This document shows positions 14,819 to 23,333 of a stretch of 33,751 nucleotides of DNA, in pieces. The stretch is from a virus: IMG/VR virus record IMGVR_UViG_3300010885_041216, positions 1-33,751 of that record; one strand, given 5' to 3'. Position 1 is the stretch's first letter. Each line of letters begins with the position of its first letter. Under the pieces are notes generated by a model. That model made no database searches. It had not been told where the DNA came from and saw nothing but the letters and a program-made list of their open reading frames with translations. The position numbers were made by a program, and so were the translations under genes.

Positions 14819-15108
14819 TTTTGAGTCCTCACAGTAAAGCCAGCGTCAATGAGGCGCTTTCTGTTTTCAGCAACGGTCAAATCTATCTCATCAGTGTGGA
14901 GCTCATAACAGTGAGCAAGCTTTAAAAATCCGCATTTATATTCGGTGTAAAAATTATAAAAAAGAGCGGGCTTATTTGGGTGAATCCACCACGTTCGATC
15001 TTTGAAGTTCAAGGGAATAGAGCTCAGTAAGGCGCAAGAGTTCTGCGTTAATGTGATCAAGCCTGTTGTGATCGCGAGTGAGATAATCTTTTGCGTTTTC
15101 GTGATCAT
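14815..15108 (-). CDS. Small lipoprotein, candidate o-spanin-like
   Basis: A 97-residue protein from the ATG at 15108 (AAAAAGGAAT just upstream); an in-frame ATG at 15126 also has a ribosome site. The N-terminus (MITKTQKIISLAITTGLITLTQNSC) is a lipoprotein-type signal ending at a Cys. The gene overlaps the previous one (14972-15211) in another frame by 137 bp, an arrangement known for Rz/Rz1 spanins. The mature part (WWIHPNKPALFYNFYTEYKCGF) is not proline-rich as in Rz1, so this remains a candidate. Confidence 0.5.
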   Translation of the reverse strand: MITKTQKIISLAITTGLITLTQNSCALLSSIPLNFKDRTWWIHPNKPALFYNFYTEYKCGFLKLAHCYELHTDEIDLTVAENRKRLIDAGFTVRTQK

Positions 15109-15211
15109 ATTCCTTTTTGAGCTCATACACCTTTCTTGTCGTTTCGCTGCTAATCCTATCCGCGAAAATCTCGCTTAAATTTGCCAATAGTTTAAAGATT
15201 GATTCAGCCAT
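14972..15211 (-). CDS. Coiled-coil protein of the lysis region
   Basis: A 79-residue protein, strongly charged and helical (FADRISSETTRKVYELKKEYDHENAKDYLTRDHNRLDHINAELLRLTELYSLELQ). It overlaps the lipoprotein gene in a different frame. An i-spanin would be coiled-coil with an N-terminal membrane anchor; here only a weak amphipathic segment (IFKLLANLSEIFA) is present, so it is not a normal i-spanin. It could be a soluble partner. Confidence 0.45.
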   Translation of the reverse strand: MAESIFKLLANLSEIFADRISSETTRKVYELKKEYDHENAKDYLTRDHNRLDHINAELLRLTELYSLELQRSNVVDSPK

Positions 15212-15244
15212 GTTTTAAGCGCCTGGGCTTGCAGAAATGCCGGC

Positions 15245-15460
15245 CTATTTGTTCAAGCGTTGTGGCAAAACCTTATCCAAAAGAACGCCAATGGTGTTGC
15301 AAATTGCGCCAACTTTTTTGATGCCGTCAGCAACGATGTAAATGATTGAAAGTGGCTTGTCGGATTTAACCATTCGCAAAGCAAATTCGATTGAAACGGT
15401 GATCATTCCGGTTGCGGTCATCATATTGTGGTTGATGAAGTTCAAGATTTGGTCAAGCAT
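15245..15460 (-). CDS. Holin-like small membrane protein
   Basis: A 71-residue protein with two hydrophobic segments (MMTATGMITVSIEFALRMV and IIYIVADGIKKVGAICNTIGVLL) and a basic C-terminus (PQRLNK). Size and position just ahead of the other lysis genes fit a holin that makes the pore through which the CHAP endolysin leaves. AGAGGAAA provides a ribosome site, and a start-associated CGTACG motif stands 33 bp upstream. Family cannot be named. Confidence 0.55.
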   Translation of the reverse strand: MLDQILNFINHNMMTATGMITVSIEFALRMVKSDKPLSIIYIVADGIKKVGAICNTIGVLLDKVLPQRLNK

Positions 15461-15477
15461 GGTCTTATTTCCTCTTG

Positions 15478-15499
15478 CTTAAAGAGTAATGCCGTACGC
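15478..15499 (-). promoter_or_regulatory. Start-associated CGTACG motif (holin-like gene)
   Basis: Read on the minus strand: GCGTACGGCATTACTCTTTAA, directly preceded by A8. Shares the CGTACGnnnTTAnnCTTTAA pattern with the copies at 24655, 25657, 28451 and 30190. A ribosome site and ATG follow. Confidence 0.5.
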
Positions 15500-15522
15500 T
15501 TTTTTTTAATTTGAGGGGCCAA

Positions 15523-15846
15523 TTATTCTAAAAAATGAGCCAGTGGTGCATGGTCTTTGCAGCAATACACCTGATCAAGTGCGGTCTTATTGTTGCAACC
15601 AGGCTTTTTGCATGTTTTGTAAATCTCATTGCGGCTTGGGTATTTGGGGCGGCCCTTTTTCTTATAAGAGCTTTTGTTTTTTGCTCTGAATTCTGCCTTA
15701 AGCTTTGAGTATAGGCTTTCAGTTTTCGCAAGCAACCACTCGGCCTCGGCTGCCGTGATTTCGTTGTATTCTTTTAGCTTCTTTATGTTTTTGATGAGCG
15801 TACTGAAAACGCGATAATTTTTTAAGCGCAAAGCTTCATTTGGCAT
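15523..15846 (-). CDS. Small protein with C-terminal Cys-rich zinc-binding motif
   Basis: A 107-residue basic protein. The first 60 residues are a helical hairpin (LRLKNYRVFSTLIKNIKKLKEYNEITAAEAEWLLAKTESLYSKLKAEFR). After a Lys-rich linker, CKKPGC and, 12 residues later, CCKDH form a likely zinc knuckle. Comparable motifs are seen in short phage DNA- or RNA-binding proteins. Its position between fibre genes and holin suggests a late regulator, but this is not shown. Confidence 0.5.
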   Translation of the reverse strand: MPNEALRLKNYRVFSTLIKNIKKLKEYNEITAAEAEWLLAKTESLYSKLKAEFRAKNKSSYKKKGRPKYPSRNEIYKTCKKPGCNNKTALDQVYCCKDHAPLAHFLE

Positions 15847-15890
15847 CGTAGTCTCTCCATTACGGTTGCCCTTGCTTCACTAATTAAATG

Positions 15891-16166
15891 CTAAATAATC
15901 AGTTGATTTTTGCCAGTGTTATAAATTTGACGTTCTTTAAATTTATTGGAAAGCCACTCATGGGCCCGCATGAAGTCGCCGGCATGGTCGCGAGTAATCC
16001 AATCGCTCAGAGCTTTGCCATTGTAGCCTTGATTGTAAAGCCACACTAACACTTGGTCGCAATTTTGCATTTGATGAATCAAAAACATAAGTTCAACATG
16101 CCTTGGGTCAGGCCCTAAGATGTGTTTAATTAATCGCTTTTGATAATCATTAATTTTTTTGGTCAT
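15891..16166 (-). CDS. Hypothetical protein
   Basis: A 91-residue protein, helical and hydrophilic (DYQKRLIKHILGPDPRHVELMFLIHQMQNCDQVLVWLYNQGYNGKALSDWI). No recognised motif. The start codon overlaps the stop of the gene before it (16166), so both are likely co-translated. Location downstream of the adhesin suggests a fibre-assembly or host-interaction role; this is a guess. Confidence 0.5.
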   Translation of the reverse strand: MTKKINDYQKRLIKHILGPDPRHVELMFLIHQMQNCDQVLVWLYNQGYNGKALSDWITRDHAGDFMRAHEWLSNKFKERQIYNTGKNQLII

Positions 16167-16498
16167 TAAACATGCGAGCCATTCAGATAAAACGGAATTT
16201 TATTGAATGTTTGTTCCACAACCCAAATGTTTTTCTTTTGTGTTTTGGTTTGCATAACTCCATAAACTTCAACTTGCAAATCAACGTCGATTTCTTGTTG
16301 AATCATCTTTTGCAAATTTTTGTTCGCATCGAATGACAAAACTTCGTTTCCGTTTCGTGCCAACTCATACAAATAAACTTCAACGTCTTGGCGCAACCAA
16401 CCTTTTGCGGAAATTGTACGCTCAACCCATGATTTGTCGCTTGGTTCATTCAACCAAAAATCAACAAATATACCTTTATTAAAAACTCCGATTGTCAT
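16166..16498 (-). CDS. Hypothetical tail-region protein
   Basis: A 110-residue protein preceded by AAGGAG at 6 bases. Sequence VFNKGIFVDFWLNEPSDKSWVERTISAKGWLRQDVEVYLYELARNGNEVL looks globular, alpha/beta. It lies between the glycine-rich adhesin and small genes of unknown role. No family recognised. Confidence 0.5.
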   Translation of the reverse strand: MTIGVFNKGIFVDFWLNEPSDKSWVERTISAKGWLRQDVEVYLYELARNGNEVLSFDANKNLQKMIQQEIDVDLQVEVYGVMQTKTQKKNIWVVEQTFNKIPFYLNGSHV

Positions 16499-16520
16499 TA
16501 ATTATCTCCTTAAATTTTAA

Positions 16521-17228
16521 TTATCCTACTTGTGAATCATCGTAAATGATCCCAATAAAACCTTGCCCGCCATCGCCGCCGCGCCCACCTGCGCCGCCCG
16601 CTCCATCGCCCTCTGCGGGGCTACTTCCTCCGCCTCCTGCACCTCCTGCACCAGCCGCACCAATTGTGATTGTATAAACTGTATTTGGAACGATTGGGAA
16701 AGATTTTGAAATCCCATGCGCATCCCCGCCATTTCCGCCTGATCCACCACCACCACCACCACCACCCGCTGTTAATGCTGCTCCAGTTCCGGGACCAGAA
16801 GCACCAGCAGAACCAGTTAGCCCTTGCACTGCCCTTCTAAAAAAAGAAAATTGTGAACCAATTGCGCCCAATGTACCTGTGCCATGCGCCCCGCTTGATC
16901 CTGATCCACCAGCCCTTCCAGCAGTTGATCCTGCAGCCCCAGCCGCACCGCCGCTTCCACCGCCACCGCCGCCTGTGCCTGTAAATGTTAAATTGACAAC
17001 ATCGCCAACAATCGAGGTGTTTCCGCCTGTGCCGCCAGTACCGCCTGCCGATCCTGCCGCACCTGCCAAATTTGAGTGACCACCATTTCCACCGCCGCCG
17101 CCGCCGCCTCCACCGCCGCCGCCGCCTGATCCAACTATGATTGCTTCATAAGTGGTTGCACTTGAAGTATATGATCCTGATGCATTAAAAAAAATTTGCT
17201 TTTTCCATTGTTTTTGCACTTGAGGCAT
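16521..17228 (-). CDS. Glycine-rich tail adhesin-like protein
   Basis: A 235-residue protein, about half glycine. Long Gly tracts (up to 13 in a row) and G-G-x repeats make four or more blocks separated by short segments with aliphatic residues. This composition matches polyglycine-II receptor-binding domains such as those of gp38-type adhesins, and the common phage proteins ending in VYTITIGAAGAGGAGG. The N-terminus QKQWKKQIFFNASGSYT would attach to the tail. A Shine-Dalgarno (AAGGAG) precedes the ATG. Probably part of the host-recognition tip; partner is unknown. Confidence 0.6.
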   Translation of the reverse strand: MPQVQKQWKKQIFFNASGSYTSSATTYEAIIVGSGGGGGGGGGGGGGNGGHSNLAGAAGSAGGTGGTGGNTSIVGDVVNLTFTGTGGGGGGSGGAAGAAGSTAGRAGGSGSSGAHGTGTLGAIGSQFSFFRRAVQGLTGSAGASGPGTGAALTAGGGGGGGGSGGNGGDAHGISKSFPIVPNTVYTITIGAAGAGGAGGGGSSPAEGDGAGGAGGRGGDGGQGFIGIIYDDSQVG

Positions 17229-17246
17229 TTGAATTTTCTCCTTTAA

Positions 17247-18938
17247 TTAGCTATGTAAAGTCACGCGTAATGTTTGTGGGTCACCGCTTGGCCATTGCAA
17301 AACATACAACCCCAAAAATGTATTCGCCGGAAGTGTTTGCACGATGAAATTCGTACTTGAACCTGAAACCCATTCGTTCGGTTCTAATGATGTTACATCA
17401 TTAGAAAGCGTAGGTGCAGAGTTGAAAATGCTTTTCATTTCCGTTTGCACATAACCTGCCGGTGATGCTTGCGAAGGTCCGCCATCAACGCGAATGACTA
17501 CGTTATAATTTACGCCACCACCACGGTTAACTTGCAAAACTTGAAATGGAAAAAGCCCATCATTTTTTAGATAACTTCCTGAAACCGTTCCAACCATTTC
17601 AATAAATGAAAGCGTTGTAAAAACCGATGATTGATCGCTTGCAAACTTGATGAGCTTTTTTGTGTGCCTGGTAAAGCCGGCAATGCCCGCTTGGGCAACG
17701 CCGCTTTCGTTGTAAATAACTAAATTGCTTAATGATGAGCGGTTGATTTGTTTAACAACAAAAATCCCGTTATTTGCTGAAGTGGTGTGCGATTCAAGTT
17801 GAGCAAATTCACCCACTGTGAATTGAGCTGAAGGGTCAATCGCAAGCGAATAAATCCAACGGTTTGTGCTCGCAGTTCCAACCGCACCACCTTGGGCAAC
17901 GCCCGCAGCATTGTAAACCACGATATTATTGCCACCACTATTTAAGGCAGTGATTGTGAAGCTACCATTATTTAAGGCGTTGGTGTGTGAAGCCATTTTT
18001 GCCTTTTCACCAACAGTGAAATCAGGTGATGAAACTGGGCTTGAATAAGTGTAAACCCAACGACCAACACTTGCATTTCCGGTAACAGTTCCTTGAGTTG
18101 CTCCGGTTGCATTTTTAACCCATACGTTGTTGCCGGCCTCATTTACTTTGTAAATTGTTTTTGTGCCGTTGTTGTTTGCGCTTGTGTGTGAAGCGAAAAC
18201 GCATTGCTCGCCTGCAACAAATTGAGCATTAACCGGGTTTGTGAAATTGTAAGAAAAAATGGTGTGTTGAATGGTGCCAGCGGCTGAGGTTTGCGCAACG
18301 CCTGAGCTATTCACAACAACAATGTTTGAGCCACCTGATTGGTTCACTTCAACGATTGTGAAAGTTCCATTATTTGCAGCGTTTGTGCATGAAGCAATTA
18401 CAACAGAATCACCGATTGAAAAATCAGAGTCAGGCGTGCTTGAAAGATTGTATCTTACTTGGCCACTTGAAAAAACAACGATTGAAGAAACACTCAATGC
18501 GCTTTTGGCATAAGTGATTGACTGAGTTGAAATCTGAGGTGTGGCAAGTGAAATGGATTGAGTCGCCAAAGCTGGCGCAATGTTCACAACCGATTGAGTG
18601 GCCCCTTCAAATTGGTGATCAATGCCAGTAATCGGGATTTTGCATTGATTGTGCGTTCTAATATCAATTTTAAGCTGGCCAGAAACGCCTGATTTCCTAA
18701 GCCCGAATCGACAATAAGAAGGCAAAAAATCTTTATAAAGCGGAATAGCATCAATCGCTCTCTTATAGCCAAAAGCGACAACAAGTTGCCCATCAAGGCC
18801 AAAGCTCAAATTGTAGTTACCCGCTGAAAAAAGGCCGTCCAAGTAATTCAAATCAAGCCGAATTGAGTTAATTAGATCGTCGTCAACAGGGCGTTTAGCA
18901 TCGGTTTGAGTGCTTGCAATCGGATTTGGTAGCGCCAT
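17247..18938 (-). CDS. Tail protein with repeated ~60-residue modules
   Basis: A 563-residue protein. After an N-terminal domain of about 120 residues, four clear repeats of roughly 60 residues contain a core like FTVGExxxxASHTNxxNNGxFTI and V-x-NxxGVAQ, and a fifth is degenerate. Such beta-rich repeats form a shaft. The C-terminal segment (LPANTFLGLYVLQWPSGDPQTLRVTLHS) would be the tip or contact. It follows the hub-like gene and precedes the adhesin, so it may be a distal tail component. A CGTACG motif lies at 18955-18960, 17 bp upstream of the start. Confidence 0.65.
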   Translation of the reverse strand: MALPNPIASTQTDAKRPVDDDLINSIRLDLNYLDGLFSAGNYNLSFGLDGQLVVAFGYKRAIDAIPLYKDFLPSYCRFGLRKSGVSGQLKIDIRTHNQCKIPITGIDHQFEGATQSVVNIAPALATQSISLATPQISTQSITYAKSALSVSSIVVFSSGQVRYNLSSTPDSDFSIGDSVVIASCTNAANNGTFTIVEVNQSGGSNIVVVNSSGVAQTSAAGTIQHTIFSYNFTNPVNAQFVAGEQCVFASHTSANNNGTKTIYKVNEAGNNVWVKNATGATQGTVTGNASVGRWVYTYSSPVSSPDFTVGEKAKMASHTNALNNGSFTITALNSGGNNIVVYNAAGVAQGGAVGTASTNRWIYSLAIDPSAQFTVGEFAQLESHTTSANNGIFVVKQINRSSLSNLVIYNESGVAQAGIAGFTRHTKKLIKFASDQSSVFTTLSFIEMVGTVSGSYLKNDGLFPFQVLQVNRGGGVNYNVVIRVDGGPSQASPAGYVQTEMKSIFNSAPTLSNDVTSLEPNEWVSGSSTNFIVQTLPANTFLGLYVLQWPSGDPQTLRVTLHS

Positions 18939-18940
18939 TT

Positions 18941-20725
18941 TTATAAGGTAACAACGTACGTCCTTTTTGAGTCGCTAAAATCAAGGCCAGAATCAGAGAT
19001 AAAACAGTACCTTTTTTGGCTTTCAGTCACCTCATCATAGTTGGCGAACTTGAGCCGGTGGCTTGTTGTGAGAGTGGTTGAAAAGTCGCTCGCAAAGGTC
19101 ACTTGATCGCCGCTTATTGCAACAATCTCGTTTACTGGCTCGCCAGCAACATAGTCGCGAGCGGTGTTGTCATAAAGCCTCAATTTCCAACCAACCCGGT
19201 ACATGTCGCCACGACCTGCCGGCAAAACCACTGTTTTTTGGTTTATTACGGTCATCACCATGTCTGAAGGGGCAATGAAACAAAAGCGGTTAAAAGAGCC
19301 CGAAGTAAAGGCAACTTTAAAAGCAACATCGCCAGTGTTTTGATTAATCCCTAGTGACACAATCTCAACCTCATTTGAAAAATTGATGGAGCCATCAAAC
19401 TCAGGCGTTTGAGATGACGTGAGCTTTACTCTTTCAAGTAACTCAAGCCCGCTTTTATCCATGTGCGAGTTGAATGAGATTTCAGGGATTGGAACACTCA
19501 AGCGATTTAAGAGCATTTTTTGAAGCTCAAAAATAATATTGTAACCGTCTTGAGCCTCTCTTATATATTTAAAGCTGTATTTAAGAGCGGGCTTTTCGCC
19601 ATAAGTTGCAATTGAAGCTGCATCGGTGAAAGTGTTGCTTTTGAGATATTTGCCGGTGATTTCGTTGTAATCCCAATCAATCTGAATCTTATTGGTGATT
19701 TTGTTATCATCAACAGACCATTTTGGATTCTTTACAATGCTTGAATCGTCAATCACGTTTTCACCAATAATCTCGACCGGGTCCATTTGCTTTATTGTGA
19801 TTTTTGAATTTTGATTGGTCACCATTCTGAGCCTAAATGGTGTCAAAAGTTGGTCTTCAATTAGCTTTAAAGCGCTGCTAATGTCGTAAAAATAACAGGT
19901 CACTTGAGTCGTTGAAAAATGCTTTGCCCTCAGCTCTTCAATTCCAGTTATATCAATCAAGCTTGGGTCAATCGCGCACCCACTTTCGAGCACGTCATAA
20001 GAGCCAACGCCGGAGCCTGAAGTTAAAATTTGTAAGATAATCTCAATCGGATTGCCAACCACCGTTTCAAAAAGAAAAATGTCAGAGCCGGCATCATATT
20101 CTTTTGCAATGCTTGAGAGCTGGGCCCTTGCGCAACCGGTGAAATAGTTATTCACTAAATCAATGCCAGTGTAGGAAATCACTTCTTTATCAATGATGAT
20201 GTTTCCAGAAGCTGGCCATGATGCCAGTGAATCGCTGGCAGTGATGACGGTTGTTGCTGCCAAAATATCAACCGCAAGCTTTGTTTTAATCTGGTAAATT
20301 TCTTTGTCAATCCGGTCAGTTTCTTCACTGCTTGAAATATTGTAGGAATTGTCAGAATAATCAATTTTTTTTATGCGAGTAATTGGCAATTCTTTATATT
20401 CGCTAAAATCCATACCAACATTTACGCGCCCAATGAAAATTCTGACCTGTTGGCCAATAACGTTTGCGCCAGTGCCTTGAATAATTTGCGAAAGTGAGTT
20501 GTAACGGTCAACGATTTTAAAGCTGAAAGTTGAGATTGTAGTGCTCACGCGTCTAAGGTCAATCGTTGTTGGATTCAATACGCATGAAGCAATCGTTTTA
20601 TTTAAAAAAGGCTTAATCACCAAACCGCTGTCAGGCTGACAAATAGAAAAATACTCGCCGTAAAGTTGAATAACGACATTTTCCTGGTAATTCTTATTTG
20701 TAACAACCTCAGTATTGTAACTCAT
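18941..20725 (-). CDS. Tail tip/baseplate hub-like protein
   Basis: A 594-residue protein with the size, position and order expected of a tail-hub protein after the distal tail protein. The N-terminus (about 1-130) is beta-rich; the block with IIIDKEVISYTGI and FTGCARAQLSSIAKEYDAGSDIF resembles repeats found in baseplate hub proteins. The C-terminal part has further beta modules (ETYDEVTESQKRYCFISDSGL-like). It would form the distal channel closure and bind the fibres. Start overlaps the previous stop. No catalytic motif seen. Confidence 0.6.
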   Translation of the reverse strand: MSYNTEVVTNKNYQENVVIQLYGEYFSICQPDSGLVIKPFLNKTIASCVLNPTTIDLRRVSTTISTFSFKIVDRYNSLSQIIQGTGANVIGQQVRIFIGRVNVGMDFSEYKELPITRIKKIDYSDNSYNISSSEETDRIDKEIYQIKTKLAVDILAATTVITASDSLASWPASGNIIIDKEVISYTGIDLVNNYFTGCARAQLSSIAKEYDAGSDIFLFETVVGNPIEIILQILTSGSGVGSYDVLESGCAIDPSLIDITGIEELRAKHFSTTQVTCYFYDISSALKLIEDQLLTPFRLRMVTNQNSKITIKQMDPVEIIGENVIDDSSIVKNPKWSVDDNKITNKIQIDWDYNEITGKYLKSNTFTDAASIATYGEKPALKYSFKYIREAQDGYNIIFELQKMLLNRLSVPIPEISFNSHMDKSGLELLERVKLTSSQTPEFDGSINFSNEVEIVSLGINQNTGDVAFKVAFTSGSFNRFCFIAPSDMVMTVINQKTVVLPAGRGDMYRVGWKLRLYDNTARDYVAGEPVNEIVAISGDQVTFASDFSTTLTTSHRLKFANYDEVTESQKRYCFISDSGLDFSDSKRTYVVTL

Positions 20726-20928
20726 TTATTTTTTTCTAAATCTCTGATTCTGTCGTGGTGATCATCTAAAGCCTTTTCATGATAACTTACCTTTTCAATT
20801 ACGGTTGCAAGCTTAACATTTAATTCAATAACAGAGGCTTTCATTGAATTAATGGATTGCGCAATGATGTAAATTCCGCCACTGATAACCCCATAAAAAG
20901 CCCATTCAATAAATTTTGAAAATTCCAT
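20722..20928 (-). CDS. Small membrane-anchored coiled-coil protein in the tail operon
   Basis: A 68-residue protein with an N-terminal transmembrane segment (WAFYGVISGGIYIIAQSI) followed by a coiled coil ending DDHHDRIRDLEKNK. This layout is like short phage proteins annotated as holin-associated or i-spanin-like. It sits in the tail module, which is odd for a lysis gene, so a role in tail-tip membrane contact or in lysis timing are both possible. ATGA overlap with the next gene. Confidence 0.5.
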   Translation of the reverse strand: MEFSKFIEWAFYGVISGGIYIIAQSINSMKASVIELNVKLATVIEKVSYHEKALDDHHDRIRDLEKNK

Positions 20929-20934
20929 AAATAT

Positions 20935-21675
20935 CTATCCGTTGCTTTTCATCTCAGTAAAATAAATGATGCCAGTATAGTTTGAGCCAGTTAAATTTGA
21001 GCTAACATATTGTATTTGGCCGGTTGCAGTGATTGAAAAAGTCACGCCAGTTGAATCGCCAAAATATGAGTCACTGATTTGCCAGCCGGTTGATTTATAT
21101 AAAATCATCAATTCGCCAAGAGCCTCTTTTTGTTGCGTGCTAGTAATGCGTCTGACCTCATAACTCACGCGGCCTGAAGTTGAGCCTGAAAAGTTTAATC
21201 CTTGAATTGAGACTGGCGTTGTTTGATTGTTTAAAATGTTTGCGCTCATAGACTCCTTAATGTCCAAATCATCATTGGCGTTAATGATTCGCCTCATTGA
21301 AATTTTTAGTGAATAGATAAAAGAGCTTGGGCCAACGGCTGTGATTTTCTTTTTTTCGAGCTCAAACTTGTCGAGTTGATAAAGATAATAAGTCGTTAAA
21401 TCCTTATCGTCATAATATCGAAAAGCGTTGCCATAAATTGCATGGGTCACATAAAAGCTTTGGAGCTGGCCCACTAATGATTCGCTCAAAAATGAAAAAT
21501 TAACCTGTCTTGTCGCCTCGATGTAGTTTAATTTTACTTGCTTCACGCCACTTTGGCTTTCGGCTTCAGTGATTTTTGCGCTGATTTTCTCCCCATCATC
21601 ATCAATGGCGGGATAATCAAAAGTGATTGTTGATGCGAATAAAGCACCAAATTGAATCTTTGGAATTAAGCTCAT
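20935..21675 (-). CDS. Distal/minor tail protein
   Basis: A 246-residue protein. The N-terminus (MSLIPKIQFGALFASTITFDYPAIDD) and the segment FYVTHAIYGNAFRYYDD match minor-tail/distal-tail proteins that follow the tape measure in siphophages and link the tube to the tip. The C-terminal third (SIQGLNFSGSTSGRVSYEVRR) is beta-rich. Overlaps the tape measure stop by ATGA. Moderate call by position and shape. Confidence 0.55.
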   Translation of the reverse strand: MSLIPKIQFGALFASTITFDYPAIDDDGEKISAKITEAESQSGVKQVKLNYIEATRQVNFSFLSESLVGQLQSFYVTHAIYGNAFRYYDDKDLTTYYLYQLDKFELEKKKITAVGPSSFIYSLKISMRRIINANDDLDIKESMSANILNNQTTPVSIQGLNFSGSTSGRVSYEVRRITSTQQKEALGELMILYKSTGWQISDSYFGDSTGVTFSITATGQIQYVSSNLTGSNYTGIIYFTEMKSNG

Positions 21676-23306
21676 GAATTCACCCCATAAAGTCGAAAGT
21701 TTCTAAATTCCAAATAATAGTTGAGCGCTTCAAAAATGTTTAAAAGCGGGTCATTTTGATTGTTTGTTGTAATTGTTGCAGTTGTGCCTTGTGAAACAAT
21801 GCCAATCAATTGGTCAAGCTTTGCAGCGACAACATCGTTGCCAGAGTTCCCATTGCCAGCTCTTTGAGAGGCAACGGCATTGACTACCTCATCATAGTTT
21901 TGGCGTGGCACCACAAGCTCGCCAGGTGTTAAAAATGCACTCACACTGTCTTGATTTGGCCCACTACCTGGCACAATACCGCCGGCGTTTGCTGCTAAAA
22001 CGTCAGCCGTTCTTTCCGCTCCAAAAGCAATTGCTGCAGCGGCTGCAATACCACCGAGCACCGGACCAATCAAAGGAATGCCGGCAAGTGAGCTGTATGC
22101 CTTTGTCGCCATTTCAGCGGTTGAGATTGCGATGTTTGAAAGAGCGTATGCCTTACCAATGCTTTTTAATGTCGCGTTTTTTGATTGCGACAATTGAGCC
22201 ATTTGGTTTGAGCTTTCTTGAAACTCTTTTACCTCATCGGAATAAAGAACCTTATTGATTGAGGCAACCGCTACGCCGTATTTTTGCTTGTCTTTGATGA
22301 AACGATTGTTTTCGGCAATCTCTTGCTTTTGCTTTTCATTAATGGTCTGAAGCCTGATCTCGTTTTCATTTTGTTGAGCCGCAATCAAGCTCCCGCCATA
22401 AAGTCGCTGATATTCTGCTTGTTGCTCGCCTGATAAAGCCAAATAGTCAGCATCTTGAGCCAAAATTTGAGTTTGATATTGCGTGCGGTTATCTAAATCG
22501 CCAATTCTTGAGCGCTCTTGCTCTGCCCTATTTTCCTCAAGCTGTTGCTTAAGCAATTGCCTTTGGCTTTGGTGTTGCTCGGTATCTAATTTTTTAAGAA
22601 TTTCTATTTCATTTTTCTTTAAATCAATGCGCTCTTTGGTCGCTTTTTCAATCTCAAGGCGAATCAATTCATTTTCGGCTTTGGTTAAATCACGCTCGCC
22701 TCGCTTTTGAGCTTTTGGCTTTTCATCAATAACCGGTGGCGGTGCTAAGGCTGATTGCTTTTCCTTATCAAGCTCTGATTTCTTTCTAATGTATTCATTT
22801 TTTGCAACATCAATACTGTCACTTACAGCATTTTTAATTTTATTTAATCCAACTTGTATTTGAGATGGCGACAATAAAAGAGCGCCTTGAATGATAATTG
22901 AAATACCATTAAAAGCTTCAGAAACGAAAGTGACGAAAGCTTTGATTGCAGCCGTACCGCCAGCCAAAACCTCGTCTGAAAATTTGTAAATAACCGCACC
23001 AAGCGCAACAAGGCCAGTGATTGCCAAAACCCAAGGGTTTAATTCAAGCAATAATGTAATTGCAACCCATGCCTTTTGAAATTGAGCGAACGCGAGCGCG
23101 GCTGTATTGATTGCAGCAACCACGCCAAGAATTCCAGCAACAACGAGTGAAGCAATTGAAACAAACTTCACAAAAGAATCATTTTCTTTGATGCTCTTAA
23201 AGAATTCCGTAAGCTTGAAGGCAACCGTTGTCAGCGATGGTGCCAATTGCTCGCCAATGGCTTCTTTTAGGTTCCCAACGGCAACACTTAAGCGCTTAAA
23301 TGCCAC
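21672..23306 (-). CDS. Tape measure protein, C-terminal segment (after in-frame amber)
   Basis: Residues downstream of the amber codon at 23331-23333, in the same frame as the N-terminal segment. The block reads KRLSVAVGNLKEAIGEQLAPSLTT, typical of a tape measure. Hydrophobic segments VSIASLVVAGILGVVAAINTAAL and LELNPWVLAITGLVALGAVIY follow, then a long coiled coil (about 200-300) and the conserved end AANAGGIVPGSGPNQDSVSAFLTPGELVVPRQN. A GTG at 23306 could be a re-start, but it has no ribosome site. Joined with 23331-23918 the protein would be 748 aa. It fixes tail length and probably forms a membrane channel. Confidence 0.75.
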   Translation of the reverse strand: MAFKRLSVAVGNLKEAIGEQLAPSLTTVAFKLTEFFKSIKENDSFVKFVSIASLVVAGILGVVAAINTAALAFAQFQKAWVAITLLLELNPWVLAITGLVALGAVIYKFSDEVLAGGTAAIKAFVTFVSEAFNGISIIIQGALLLSPSQIQVGLNKIKNAVSDSIDVAKNEYIRKKSELDKEKQSALAPPPVIDEKPKAQKRGERDLTKAENELIRLEIEKATKERIDLKKNEIEILKKLDTEQHQSQRQLLKQQLEENRAEQERSRIGDLDNRTQYQTQILAQDADYLALSGEQQAEYQRLYGGSLIAAQQNENEIRLQTINEKQKQEIAENNRFIKDKQKYGVAVASINKVLYSDEVKEFQESSNQMAQLSQSKNATLKSIGKAYALSNIAISTAEMATKAYSSLAGIPLIGPVLGGIAAAAAIAFGAERTADVLAANAGGIVPGSGPNQDSVSAFLTPGELVVPRQNYDEVVNAVASQRAGNGNSGNDVVAAKLDQLIGIVSQGTTATITTNNQNDPLLNIFEALNYYLEFRNFRLYGVNS

Positions 23307-23330
23307 CTCGCCATTTTGAGATGCTTCAGC

Positions 23331-23333
23331 CTA
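23331..23333 (-). other. In-frame amber codon (TAG) in the tape measure gene
   Basis: The minus strand reads GGC TAG GCT GAA. One C-to-T change from CAG would give GQAEA, the sequence expected in tape measure proteins. terS also ends in TAG, so TAG is a normal stop here and general recoding is unlikely. Confidence 0.8.

Noticed and set aside
16879-17079. Proline-rich plus-strand frame
   Set aside because: It is the reverse of Gly codons in the adhesin gene.
23331-23333. Amber reassignment as genome-wide code change
   Set aside because: terS uses TAG as its stop, the other large structural genes have no internal TAG, and the tRNA is not a CTA suppressor.
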